Shown in pieces: positions 26,846-34,722 of a stretch of DNA of 64,000 bases. This DNA is from Pseudonocardia sp. HH130629-09 (GTDB lineage: Bacteria > Actinomycetota > Actinomycetes > Mycobacteriales > Pseudonocardiaceae). Below the pieces are notes generated by a model that was given only the letters and a program-made list of their open reading frames with translations, was not told where the DNA came from and made no database searches. How positions within the stretch are numbered: the stretch's first letter is position 1; the number at the start of each line of letters is the position of its first letter. The translations under genes and the position numbers were made by a program. The stretch spans positions 3,534,001 through 3,598,000 of the forward strand of contig NZ_CP011868.1 of NCBI RefSeq assembly GCF_001294645.1, in the 5' to 3' direction.

Positions 26846-28336
26846 ATGAGCATCACCAGTGACACCCGGGCACCGCTCAAGGCGCTCGACAGGTTCTTCA
26901 TCGGCGGCGAGTGGGTCACCCCGTCCTCGTCCAGCACGATCTCGGTGATCGAGCCCGCCACCGAACAGGTCTACTACCAGGTCCCGGAGGCCCAGGACGC
27001 CGACGTCGACCGGGCCGTCACGGCAGCCCGCGACGCGTTCGACAACGGCCCCTGGCCGACGATGGGTCATGCCCGGCGCGCGGAGTTCCTGCGCGCCATC
27101 GGCGAGGCCGTGCGGGAGCGCACCGCCGACGTCGTCGAGGTCTGGCCGCGCGAGTCCGGCATCGTCCTGGGCGCGGCCCAGGCCATGATCGGCGGCGTCC
27201 CGGACGCGTACGCGTTCTACGCCGACCTGGCCGACACCTTCGCGTTCGAGGAGCCGGCGACGCCGACCGCGGGCGGCCGGTACGGGATGATCTCCCGCGA
27301 GCCGGTCGGGGTCGTCGGCGCGATCATCCCGTGGAACGCGCCCATGACGCTGATCGCCTACAAGCTGGCACCGGCACTGCTCGCCGGCTGCACGGTGGTG
27401 CTCAAGGCCTCGCCCGAGGCGCCGGGCGCGCCGTACATCATGGCCGAGATCGCGGAGAAGGTCGGCCTGCCCGCCGGCGTCCTCAACGTCCTCACCGCCG
27501 ACCGCGAGGTCTCCGAGTCGCTGGTCCGCGACCCGCGGGTCGACAAGATCGCCTTCACCGGCTCCACCGCGGCGGGACGCCGGATCGCCTCGATCCTGGG
27601 CGAGCGCATCGGCCGCTACACCCTCGAGCTCGGTGGCAAGTCCGCGGCGGTCATCCTCGACGACATGGACCTCGCCGAGGCCGCGGCGAGCCTGTCCGGC
27701 GCCGAGTGCTTCCTGTCGGGCCAGGTCTGCTCGTCGCTGACCCGCATCGTCGTACCGCGACGACGGCACGACGAGATGGCCGACGCCCTGGCCGGGACGT
27801 TCTCCCAGGTCCGCGTCGGCGACCCGTTCGACGCGAACACCCAGATGGGCCCGCTGGCCATGGAGCGCCAGCGCGACCGGGTCGAGGGCTTCATCGCCCA
27901 GGGCAAGGCCGAGGGTGCGCGCCTGGTGACCGGCGGGGGCCGCCCGCAGGGCCTCGACCGGGGCTGGTTCATCGAGCCGACGGTGTTCGCCGGGGTCGAC
28001 AACTCCTGGTCCATCGCCCAGGAGGAGATCTTCGGTCCGGTCCTGTCGGTGATCCCGGCCGAGGACGAGGAGGACGCGATCCGGATCGCCAACGACACGA
28101 TCTACGGGCTGAACGCCGCGGTGTTCACCCACGACGCCGACCGCGCGCGGGAGGTGGCCGGCCGCCTGCGGGCGGGGACGGTCGGGCACAACAACTTCCG
28201 GACGGACTTCGGTATCGGCTTCGGCGGGTTCAAGCAGTCCGGGACGGGCCGGGAGGGCGGCGTCGACGGCCTGCTGCCGTACCTGGAGAACAAGACGATT
28301 ATCTTCGAGGAGAAGCCGGGGAACTTCCCGGGCTGA
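26846..28336 (+). CDS. Aldehyde dehydrogenase (NAD(P)-dependent)
   Basis: 496 residues. Catalytic Cys295 (SGQVCSSLT), general base Glu in LELGGKSA, cofactor loop FTGSTAAGRR, and IPWNAPMTL with KASPEAPGAP. It oxidizes an aldehyde to the acid. It is a distant paralog of the enzyme encoded at 34723-36168 (shared GRPQGLDRGWFIEPTVFA-type block). In the aldoxime-nitrile context it may handle aldehydes in equilibrium with aldoximes. A hairpin terminator follows. Confidence 0.92.
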   Translation: MSITSDTRAPLKALDRFFIGGEWVTPSSSSTISVIEPATEQVYYQVPEAQDADVDRAVTAARDAFDNGPWPTMGHARRAEFLRAIGEAVRERTADVVEVWPRESGIVLGAAQAMIGGVPDAYAFYADLADTFAFEEPATPTAGGRYGMISREPVGVVGAIIPWNAPMTLIAYKLAPALLAGCTVVLKASPEAPGAPYIMAEIAEKVGLPAGVLNVLTADREVSESLVRDPRVDKIAFTGSTAAGRRIASILGERIGRYTLELGGKSAAVILDDMDLAEAAASLSGAECFLSGQVCSSLTRIVVPRRRHDEMADALAGTFSQVRVGDPFDANTQMGPLAMERQRDRVEGFIAQGKAEGARLVTGGGRPQGLDRGWFIEPTVFAGVDNSWSIAQEEIFGPVLSVIPAEDEEDAIRIANDTIYGLNAAVFTHDADRAREVAGRLRAGTVGHNNFRTDFGIGFGGFKQSGTGREGGVDGLLPYLENKTIIFEEKPGNFPG

Positions 28337-28343
28337 CCACGAG

Positions 28344-28377
28344 GTGTGGTGCGTCGTCAGCCGACGGCGCACCACAC
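28344..28377. terminator. Hairpin terminator between convergent genes
   Basis: 15-bp arms, 14 paired (GTGTGGTGCGTCGTC / GACGGCGCACCACAC) with a 4-nt loop, 8 bp after the aldehyde dehydrogenase stop. Confidence 0.8.
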
Positions 28378-28553
28378 ATCGGCGTCCGTCACCCGGCCGG
28401 GCTCGTGCGCCCGGACTCCGCCGCGGCGTCGGCCGACCGTAGGGAGATCGGATCCCCTCAGCCACGTCGGCGCCTGGTGTGGAGCGGGTCAGGTGTTCGG
28501 TACCCGGGCAGTGCATGCTCGGCGTCCCCTGCGAGCAGAGCTGCCCTGGGACC

Positions 28554-28958
28554 CTATCCGCCGGTGGGCGTCTCGATGATGACGTCCGTCGACTTGATGA
28601 CAGCGACGGCCAACGACCCCGGTTCGAGGTGGAGCTCGCGGGCGGCCTCGCTGCTCATCACCGACACGACACGGTGCGGGCCGGCCTGGATTTCCACCTG
28701 GGCCATGACCAGGTCGCTGACGACCGATGTCACGAGCCCGACCATGTGGTTGCGCGCCGACCTGTCCCCCGGCCTCGAGTCGTCGAGGCTGATACCCGGG
28801 TGGTCGCGCAGGAACATGGCGAGGTCCGCCCCGTCGACCACCATGCGGCCGCCCGTGTCGAGATCGGACGGAAGGCCGCCCCTCGAGATCCACCGGCGGA
28901 AAGCGTCCTCACCGACACCCACCATTAGAGCAGCAGCGTTGACCCGGTACTGCACCAT
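28554..28958 (-). CDS. Small HTH-TOBE (Mop-like) molybdate/tungstate-responsive protein
   Basis: 134 residues. N-terminal MerR/excisionase-like helix-turn-helix (VNAAALMVGVGEDAFRRWIS, then GRMVVDGADLAMFL), C-terminal TOBE/Mop domain (SARNHMVGLVTSVVSDLVMA, SSEAARELHLEPG, AVIKSTDVIIET). Such two-domain proteins sense oxyanions such as molybdate and may control uptake genes; none are seen here. ATG 28958 is the best start. The formate dehydrogenase nearby is the metal-free NAD type, so no direct link is visible. Confidence 0.8.
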   Translation of the reverse strand: MVQYRVNAAALMVGVGEDAFRRWISRGGLPSDLDTGGRMVVDGADLAMFLRDHPGISLDDSRPGDRSARNHMVGLVTSVVSDLVMAQVEIQAGPHRVVSVMSSEAARELHLEPGSLAVAVIKSTDVIIETPTGG

Positions 28959-29005
28959 GCCGCGCGATCCTAGGCCCATGCCGCTCGTCGACCCGATCGA
29001 GCAGG

Positions 29006-29354
29006 TCAGATGTCGAGGAGCTGGTCGTGGAACCCCCCGAACCCCCGCCCGGAGTCGACGATGTGGATCTCCAGAATCCAGTGACACATCTTCCCCGACG
29101 GCGACACGCGACGCAGCGGCGCGCTGTTCCCTGCGGTGATGTAGCTACCTCGCTCCTCACCGTCGATCCGCTCGTGCGGGAACTCGCCCACGAGGTGCCC
29201 GGCGTGCGTCTCCGGGTGTTCCCACCCCGCTTCGGCGATCAGCCCCAGGACGTGGTGATACAGCTGCTCACCCGACCACCTCGTCGAACAACGTGGACGC
29301 CTTGGCCTCGGCACCTTGCAGGGCCGCCACCCGAGCGTGCTCCTCCGTAGCCAT
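29006..29354 (-). pseudogene. M24 (Xaa-Pro peptidase-type) metallopeptidase, internal deletion
   Basis: ATG 29354 opens MATEEHARVAALQGAEAKAS and then TLFDEVV, a typical M24 N-terminus. At about 29275 the reading shifts to the family C-terminus: GEQLYHHVLGLIAEAGWEHP, HAGHLVGEFPHERIDG, YITAGNSAPLR, CHWILEIHIVD, FGGFHDQLL. Most of the protein (several hundred residues, including the metal ligands) is missing and the junction is out of frame. A single deletion explains it. Confidence 0.8.
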
Positions 29355-30439
29355 CGCCGACTTCCCCTCCGCGCCCGGCCGGGGCCCGCGTAACGGACAA
29401 TCTTCTCCGCGTGTGCGGCTCGATGCCGACGATAACAACGCCTCAGCGGACGGAAGCCACGCACGGAGGCCCGGAGGCCTGCCCATCTCGGCACCGTCGG
29501 CCGATCCACCGAGGGCGCGACATCCCAGGCTCCGTCGAGCTCGGTGGCAACACCCGCGGCCGCTACCGCGTCGAGGAGCGCACGCGCCACGTACGAGGCC
29601 GGCCCATGGTCACCGAGCCGCAGACCCACGGTCGGCCGCGGGTCCGCGGCCTCGATGGGCAACGCCCGCATCCCGTCCGGATCCCCGAAGGCCCGCAGCC
29701 AGGTGTGGGCGATCACCGCCGACCACCGGGTCGTCGCGAGGTGGGCGTAGACGGCGGCCACGGTGTCGGTCTCCACCACGATCCGGGGCTCACCCCCGGC
29801 AGCGCGAACGGCCTCGTCGACGAGCCGGCGGTTCTGCATCCCCGTGGTCAGCGCACACAGCTCGACACCGGAGACATCGCCCCACCCCAGGCTGTCGCGG
29901 TCGGCGAACGAACTGTCCGCGGGCCCAAGCAACAGGTAGCGCTCGCGGTACAGCGGGAGCACCGAGACCCCGTCCTCGCCCGGCGCGAGGTAGGTGAGCC
30001 CGGCGTCGAGCTCGAACTCGGCGAGCCTGCGATCGATCTCCCGTGCGGAGAGGACCTCGACCCGGACCCCGGCCCGCGGATGGGCTTCGGTCCAGGCGGC
30101 GGTGAGCGCGGCGGTCGCCGGTACCGCGGTCGGGATCGCGCCGATCCGGACGACTGCCGACAGCCCTTCCCGCATGCGGGCCAGGTCGTCGCGCAGGGCG
30201 TCGCGTTCGGCGAGGATGCGGTGCGCCCACCCGACGACCCGCTCCCCCTCGGCCGTGCAGCCCTGGAAGCGGTGGCTGCGGTGCACGATCGTCACGCCGA
30301 GCTGACGCTCCAGGGCCCGCAACGCCGCCGAGAGCGTCGACTGTCCGGCGTGACACGACTCCGCGGCCCGCCCGAAGTGCCGCTCCCGGGCGAGCGCGAC
30401 GAGGTACTCGAGCTGCCGCAGCTGGACATCGCCGGCCAT
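29006..30439 (-). CDS. LysR-family regulator whose frame reads through into the M24 remnant
   Basis: ATG 30439 starts a standard LysR protein: LRQLEYLVALARERHFGRAA, GQSTLSAALRALERQLG (HTH), and an effector domain (VRIGAIPTAVPATAAL, LDAGLTYLAPGEDGV). Homology ends at about residue 310 (near 29510). No stop follows in this frame; it runs through low-complexity Arg-rich sequence into the M24 C-terminal segment and stops at 29006, giving 477 residues. The normal stop was probably lost with the M24 deletion. The gene faces formate dehydrogenase across 136 bp and likely regulates it. Confidence 0.75.
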   Translation of the reverse strand: MAGDVQLRQLEYLVALARERHFGRAAESCHAGQSTLSAALRALERQLGVTIVHRSHRFQGCTAEGERVVGWAHRILAERDALRDDLARMREGLSAVVRIGAIPTAVPATAALTAAWTEAHPRAGVRVEVLSAREIDRRLAEFELDAGLTYLAPGEDGVSVLPLYRERYLLLGPADSSFADRDSLGWGDVSGVELCALTTGMQNRRLVDEAVRAAGGEPRIVVETDTVAAVYAHLATTRWSAVIAHTWLRAFGDPDGMRALPIEAADPRPTVGLRLGDHGPASYVARALLDAVAAAGVATELDGAWDVAPSVDRPTVPRWAGLRASVRGFRPLRRCYRRHRAAHAEKIVRYAGPGRARRGSRRWLRRSTLGWRPCKVPRPRRPRCSTRWSGEQLYHHVLGLIAEAGWEHPETHAGHLVGEFPHERIDGEERGSYITAGNSAPLRRVSPSGKMCHWILEIHIVDSGRGFGGFHDQLLDI

Positions 30440-30575
30440 TCCACGAGCCTAGCCGCCCGACCGGCGATCGAGATCGTCGATCATCCCATCGCCAGGCCTC
30501 ATTTCGACGCTGTTGCGGCTACTTCCTCGCTGTACCACCGTGAACACAGAACATACTCGGACTCGAGGAGGAGTC

Positions 30576-31736
30576 ATGGCCACCGTTCTCTGCGTGCTCT
30601 ACGACGACCCGGTCGACGGTTACCCGACCGACTACGCGCGCGACGGGCTGCCTCATCTCGACCAGTACCCCGACGGTCAGACCGTGCCGACCCCGTCGGC
30701 GAGGGACTTCACCCCGGGAGCTCTGCTCGGCAGCGTCTCGGGCGAGCTGGGCCTTCGCGGATACCTGGAGAGCCTCGGCCACACACTGATCGTCACCTCG
30801 GACAAGGACGGCCCCGACTCGGAGTTCGAGCGGCTCCTCCCCGAGGCCGATGTGGTGATCTCCCAGCCGTTCTGGCCCGCCTACCTGACCGCGGAGCGGA
30901 TCGCGAAGGCCCCGAACCTCAAGCTGGCTCTGACCGCTGGGATCGGCTCGGACCACGTCGACCTGGACGCGGCGATCGCGCACGGCGTGACGGTCGCCGA
31001 GGTGACCTACTGCAACAGCATCAGCGTCGCCGAGCACGTGGTGATGATGATCCTGTCGCTGGTGCGCAACTACCTTCCGTCCCACCAGTGGGTCCGCGAC
31101 GGCGGCTGGAACATCGCCGACTGTGTGTCCCGCGCCTATGACGTCGAGGGGATGGACGTCGGCACCGTGGCCGCCGGCCGGATCGGCCTGGCCGTGCTAC
31201 GTCGGCTCGCGCCGTTCGACATGCGCCTGCACTACACCGACCGGCACCGGCTCCCCGCCGAGGTCGAGCAGGAGCTGAACCTGACCTACCACCCCGACGC
31301 CCGGTCGATGGTGCCGCACTGCGACGTCGTCACCATCAACGCCCCGCTGCACCACGAGACCCGCAACCTGTTCGACGACGACCTGCTCGCCTCGATGCGG
31401 CGCGGCGCCTATCTGGTCAACACCGCCCGGGGCCTCATCGTCGACCGGGACGCGGTCGTCCGCGCACTGGAAAGCGGGCAGCTCGCCGGGTACGCCGGGG
31501 ACGTCTGGTACCCGCAGCCCGCCCCCGCCGACCACCCCTGGCGGTCCATGCCGCACCACGGCATGACCCCGCACATCTCCGGTTCGACGCTGTCCGCGCA
31601 GACCCGCTACGCCGACGGCACCCGGGAGATCCTGGAGTCGTTCTTCGCCGGCACCCCCATCCGCGACGAGTACCTCATCGTCGACGGCGGGCGACTGGCC
31701 GGTACCGGTGCCCACTCCTACAGCGCGAAGGGCTGA
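30576..31736 (+). CDS. fdh: NAD-dependent formate dehydrogenase
   Basis: 386 residues, D-2-hydroxyacid dehydrogenase fold, close to the Pseudomonas sp. 101 enzyme: ISQPFWPAYLTAERI (formate site), TAGIGSDHVDLDAA, NAD loop AAGRIGLAVLRRLAPFD, catalytic Arg in HHETRNLFDDDLL, and the Gln-His pair region HHGMTPHISGSTLSAQTRY. It oxidizes formate to CO2 with NAD and needs no metal. A GAGGAGGAG ribosome site lies 5 nt before ATG 30576. Cyanase follows after 4 bp, so the two are co-transcribed. Confidence 0.96.
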   Translation: MATVLCVLYDDPVDGYPTDYARDGLPHLDQYPDGQTVPTPSARDFTPGALLGSVSGELGLRGYLESLGHTLIVTSDKDGPDSEFERLLPEADVVISQPFWPAYLTAERIAKAPNLKLALTAGIGSDHVDLDAAIAHGVTVAEVTYCNSISVAEHVVMMILSLVRNYLPSHQWVRDGGWNIADCVSRAYDVEGMDVGTVAAGRIGLAVLRRLAPFDMRLHYTDRHRLPAEVEQELNLTYHPDARSMVPHCDVVTINAPLHHETRNLFDDDLLASMRRGAYLVNTARGLIVDRDAVVRALESGQLAGYAGDVWYPQPAPADHPWRSMPHHGMTPHISGSTLSAQTRYADGTREILESFFAGTPIRDEYLIVDGGRLAGTGAHSYSAKG

Positions 31737-31740
31737 TCCG

Positions 31741-32169
31741 GTGTCCACCCGACTCGACGCCCGGCGATCCGTACTCGCGGCGAAGAAGCGCCTCGGGCTG
31801 CGCCGGGGCACGATCGCGACGGCGCTGGGCCGCTCCACCGAGTGGTCGACCTCGGCGTTGCCGGGCCAGCAGACACTGACCACGGAGCAGGCCGCCGCGG
31901 CCGGAGACCTGCTGGAGCTCGAGGCACTGACCCTGCCGCCCGAGCGGGGCACGGCCGCCGTCGACCCGAGCGACCCGCTGGTCTACCGGCTGGGCGAGGT
32001 CGTCCAGGTCTACGGCTCGACCGTGTCCGAGCTGGTCCGGGAGGAGTTCGGCGACGGGATCGTCTCGGCCATCGACTTCGAGCTCGCCATGGCACGGGTC
32101 GCCGACCCGAAGGGCGACCGCGTCGTGATCACCCTGAACGGGAAGTTCCTCCCCTACCGCGTCTGGTGA
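31741..32169 (+). CDS. cynS: Cyanate hydratase (cyanase)
   Basis: 142 residues. N-terminal helical domain and the conserved C-terminal catalytic domain: VYRLGEVVQVYGST carries the Arg and Glu, EEFGDGIVSAIDFELAMARV carries the Ser, and the end KFLPYRVW matches the family. It converts cyanate plus bicarbonate to CO2 and ammonia (via carbamate). GTG 31741 gives the family length. Pairing with formate dehydrogenase suggests clearing C1-nitrogen compounds; inference. Confidence 0.95.
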   Translation: MSTRLDARRSVLAAKKRLGLRRGTIATALGRSTEWSTSALPGQQTLTTEQAAAAGDLLELEALTLPPERGTAAVDPSDPLVYRLGEVVQVYGSTVSELVREEFGDGIVSAIDFELAMARVADPKGDRVVITLNGKFLPYRVW

Positions 32170-32203
32170 GACGCGGCGTCCCGACCTCGTGACAGGCACA
32201 CCA

Positions 32204-32236
32204 CCCCTGACTAGTCTCACTGCGACTAGTCAGGGG
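32204..32236 (+). promoter_or_regulatory. Perfect 13-bp hairpin covering the ribosome site of the Ros-like gene
   Basis: Arms CCCCTGACTAGTC (32204-32216) and GACTAGTCAGGGG (32224-32236), loop TCACTGC. The right arm contains the only G-rich Shine-Dalgarno-like stretch before ATG 32242. It could be the cynS terminator, an autoregulatory operator, or an RNA switch. Confidence 0.6.
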
Positions 32237-32241
32237 GTGTG

Positions 32242-33321
32242 ATGTCGGAGGCCGCATTCGACAGCGATGTCCGTAGCTCCCGCCCGCTCGGGCGGCTCGC
32301 CGACGGGACGGTGTTCCACGTCCCGATCGGCGTCATGCGGATCGACGGCGAGCACGCCCGGTGCCATCTGTGTGGCGACTGGTTCCGCTCGGTGGGCGCC
32401 CACCTGCGGGCACACGGCTGGGACCGGGCCGGCTACCGGGCCGCCTTCGGGCTGGAACGGAGTCAGCCGCTCGAAGGCCGGGCCACCCGGGAGCGACGGG
32501 CCCGTGCCATGGAACGACGCCGCCGGGACGACGCCGCCGTGCGGGCCGGGTGCGAGATCGGGCAGCGATCGGCTGCAACCGGGGAGCTCTCCCGGCTCGC
32601 GGCCTCCGCTGCTCGCGGACGCCGCCAGCCCGAGCAGCGCCGACGCAAGACCCTGCTGACCCTCGCCTCGATCCCGCCCGGGGTACGTGAGGAGGCTGCA
32701 AGCCGGGCGTCGGTCGCCCGACTGCGTGCGGTGGCGAAGCGCGCAGCCCAGGACGCCGGGTTCGCCGACGTCGGGGATCTCGTGCGAGGCCATCTCGCCG
32801 ACGGCGGGAGCCTGGCCGGGCTGAGCCGGGCCGCCGGGCTGCACAAGGACTGGTTCAGCCGGCACCTGCCGACGGTCGACCCGGACACCGCGCACGAGGT
32901 GGCCGAGATGGTCTCCGGGCCGCGTCCGCCGCGGTACGACGCGGGGCTCGCCCGCCGCATTCACGGGTTCGACGACGTCGGGGCCTTCCTCCGCCGACGC
33001 CACCTCGTCGAGCACCGCTCGGTCCGGGCGATCGCCGAGGAGGTCGGCATGAGCCGGTACGCCGTCACGGCCGCGATGGAACGGCACGGCGTCGCACTCA
33101 CCCCGCACGTCACCGTGCGGACCGCGGCCGCCGAACAGGCCCGCCGCATCTGCGATGCGCACGGATTCGCCGATCTCGACGCGTACCTCGCCGACCGCCG
33201 GGCAGCGGGCTGGAGCTGGCAGCGGATCTCCGACGAGTGCGGGCGACCCCCGACCTGGCTACGACGACGTGCAGGCCCGGGTGTCCGACCGAGCCGACCC
33301 ACCGTGATCGAGGACGACTGA
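32242..33321 (+). CDS. Ros/MucR-type zinc-finger DNA-binding protein
   Basis: 359 residues. Near residue 40 a CHLCGDWFRSVGAHLRAHGW zinc finger (C-x2-C-x9-H-x3-H) followed by YRAAFGL, as in Ros/MucR. Then an Arg-rich region and several homeodomain-like helix-turn-helix segments (SLAGLSRAAGLHKDWFSRHL; SVRAIAEEVGMSRYAVTAAM; WSWQRISDECGRPPTWLRRR). Ros/MucR is best known from alphaproteobacteria. It probably controls neighbouring genes; the hairpin over its own start suggests autoregulation. Its stop overlaps the next start (TGATG). Confidence 0.75.
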   Translation: MSEAAFDSDVRSSRPLGRLADGTVFHVPIGVMRIDGEHARCHLCGDWFRSVGAHLRAHGWDRAGYRAAFGLERSQPLEGRATRERRARAMERRRRDDAAVRAGCEIGQRSAATGELSRLAASAARGRRQPEQRRRKTLLTLASIPPGVREEAASRASVARLRAVAKRAAQDAGFADVGDLVRGHLADGGSLAGLSRAAGLHKDWFSRHLPTVDPDTAHEVAEMVSGPRPPRYDAGLARRIHGFDDVGAFLRRRHLVEHRSVRAIAEEVGMSRYAVTAAMERHGVALTPHVTVRTAAAEQARRICDAHGFADLDAYLADRRAAGWSWQRISDECGRPPTWLRRRAGPGVRPSRPTVIEDD

Positions 33322-33554
33322 TGGACAGCGCCGACGCCACCCTCCGCTGCAGCAACGACGGATGCCTACGGTCATGGACCCCTGCCCCCGGAGAGCTGCT
33401 CCCACTGGCCCCGGTGGCCGAACGGATCGCCTCGGGCGAGCGACGGTGGCACCCCTGCCCGGAGTGCCTCGACGCCGACGCCCTCGCCGCCGAGCTGTCC
33501 CACCGGGTACGGGAGCGGACAGCCCGGGAGCTGGCCGCAGTCACCGAGAGCTGA
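33321..33554 (+). CDS. Small zinc-ribbon-like protein
   Basis: 77 residues with two cysteine knuckles, CSNDGC near residue 10 and CPEC near residue 47, spaced as in a zinc ribbon. ATG 33321 shares a base with the previous stop, so it is made together with the Ros-like protein and may assist it. Function unknown. Its 3' end overlaps the convergent aldoxime dehydratase by 14 bp. Confidence 0.65.
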   Translation: MDSADATLRCSNDGCLRSWTPAPGELLPLAPVAERIASGERRWHPCPECLDADALAAELSHRVRERTARELAAVTES

Positions 33555-34563
33555 CCGGGGCTCCGGCGAGCAACCCGGTCCCCGGGACGCAGTCGGCGTA
33601 CTCGAACCACTGCTCGTGCGGCGCCGCGACGGCGACCTCGTGATAGAGCCGCAGAGCGCTCCGACCGCCCTGCTCCCGGACCGCACGGCCGAACGCACCG
33701 AAGATCGCCAGGTGGGTGCGGTGCGACGACGACCATCGCTCCAGGTCGGCCATCGTGCGCCACCAGCCCAGCCCGTAGGTGCGCTCGACGGGGGCGCCGT
33801 CGTCGTCGACGACGGTGAGGAAGCGGTTGCTCAGGCAGCCCGCGGCCGGACCGCCGGGACCTGCGAGATGGTCCATGCCCTCGTGCAGGCGCGGCGCGAT
33901 CGCGTGGAGGTAGGTCCTGCGTTCGTCGTCGCCGGTGTCGGACCAGTCCTGGCCGGACCGGATCAGGCACACGCTCCCCCGTCCCCGCACCCGGACGCGG
34001 TCGTCCATGACGGTCGCCCAGGGGGTGAACGGGTTGTCCAGGGCCTCCGTCGCCGATGCCGGCATCCGGTCGCGCATGCTGCCCCAGTAGCCGTGCTCGA
34101 CGATCGGATCCGAGAACCGCTCGGCGACGACGGCCACACCCTCGGGCCGGCTGCGCGCTCCCGCGATCGTCTCCAGCCGACGGACCGACGGCCGGACCGC
34201 CTCGATCCATCGACCACCGTCGGCCGGGGACGGCCACGCCTCCCGGTGGGCGTCGAACCAGCGCTCGAAGGCGAGCGGGTCGGTCCAGTACGCGGCGACG
34301 ACGGTCTCCGCCGGGCGGTCGTCCCGCTCGGCGGTGACCGCCCGGTCGTGGTGCCGGGGCCCGTCCGCGCCTCTCAGGGCGGGGCCGAGATCGTCGGCGC
34401 GCCCCGCACCCTGCGCGCCGAGGAACGCGATCACCACCTGCCCGACGTCCGGTGCGGTCCACCCCGAGAACGACGGGTAAGGCGGGTGGTATCCGTCCGG
34501 GGTGCACGACTCACGGTTACGGGGCTCACGCAGGTGGGGCGGGATCGCGGAGTCGAGGGGCAT
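33541..34563 (-). CDS. oxd: Aldoxime dehydratase (heme, Oxd family)
   Basis: 340 residues, family about 350. EEHGYWGSMRDR-type block near 156-166 (the Arg of the active site), IRSGQDW with Ser203, SNRF near 245, SHRTHLAIFGAF (281-291, proximal heme His region) and RLYHEVAV with His308 (distal catalytic His). It dehydrates aldoximes to nitriles on ferrous heme, feeding the nitrile hydratase operon. ATG 34563 follows GGAGGTAGGCCC; an upstream ATG lacks a ribosome site. A slightly shortened loop near residues 50-80 is the only oddity. Confidence 0.93.
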   Translation of the reverse strand: MPLDSAIPPHLREPRNRESCTPDGYHPPYPSFSGWTAPDVGQVVIAFLGAQGAGRADDLGPALRGADGPRHHDRAVTAERDDRPAETVVAAYWTDPLAFERWFDAHREAWPSPADGGRWIEAVRPSVRRLETIAGARSRPEGVAVVAERFSDPIVEHGYWGSMRDRMPASATEALDNPFTPWATVMDDRVRVRGRGSVCLIRSGQDWSDTGDDERRTYLHAIAPRLHEGMDHLAGPGGPAAGCLSNRFLTVVDDDGAPVERTYGLGWWRTMADLERWSSSHRTHLAIFGAFGRAVREQGGRSALRLYHEVAVAAPHEQWFEYADCVPGTGLLAGAPVSSR

Positions 34564-34722
34564 GGGCCTACCTCCGTGCGTCGGCGTCACGCCCATCATC
34601 GCCGACCATGGCGTCTGCGGACCGGTCGGACGATCAGGTCCGCATTCCTGCCGCAGGACCCACGAACGGGCGGCCGACCCCCGTGCCCGGCCGCCGGACC
34701 GGCCGGGCGGCGGCCGTCGGTC

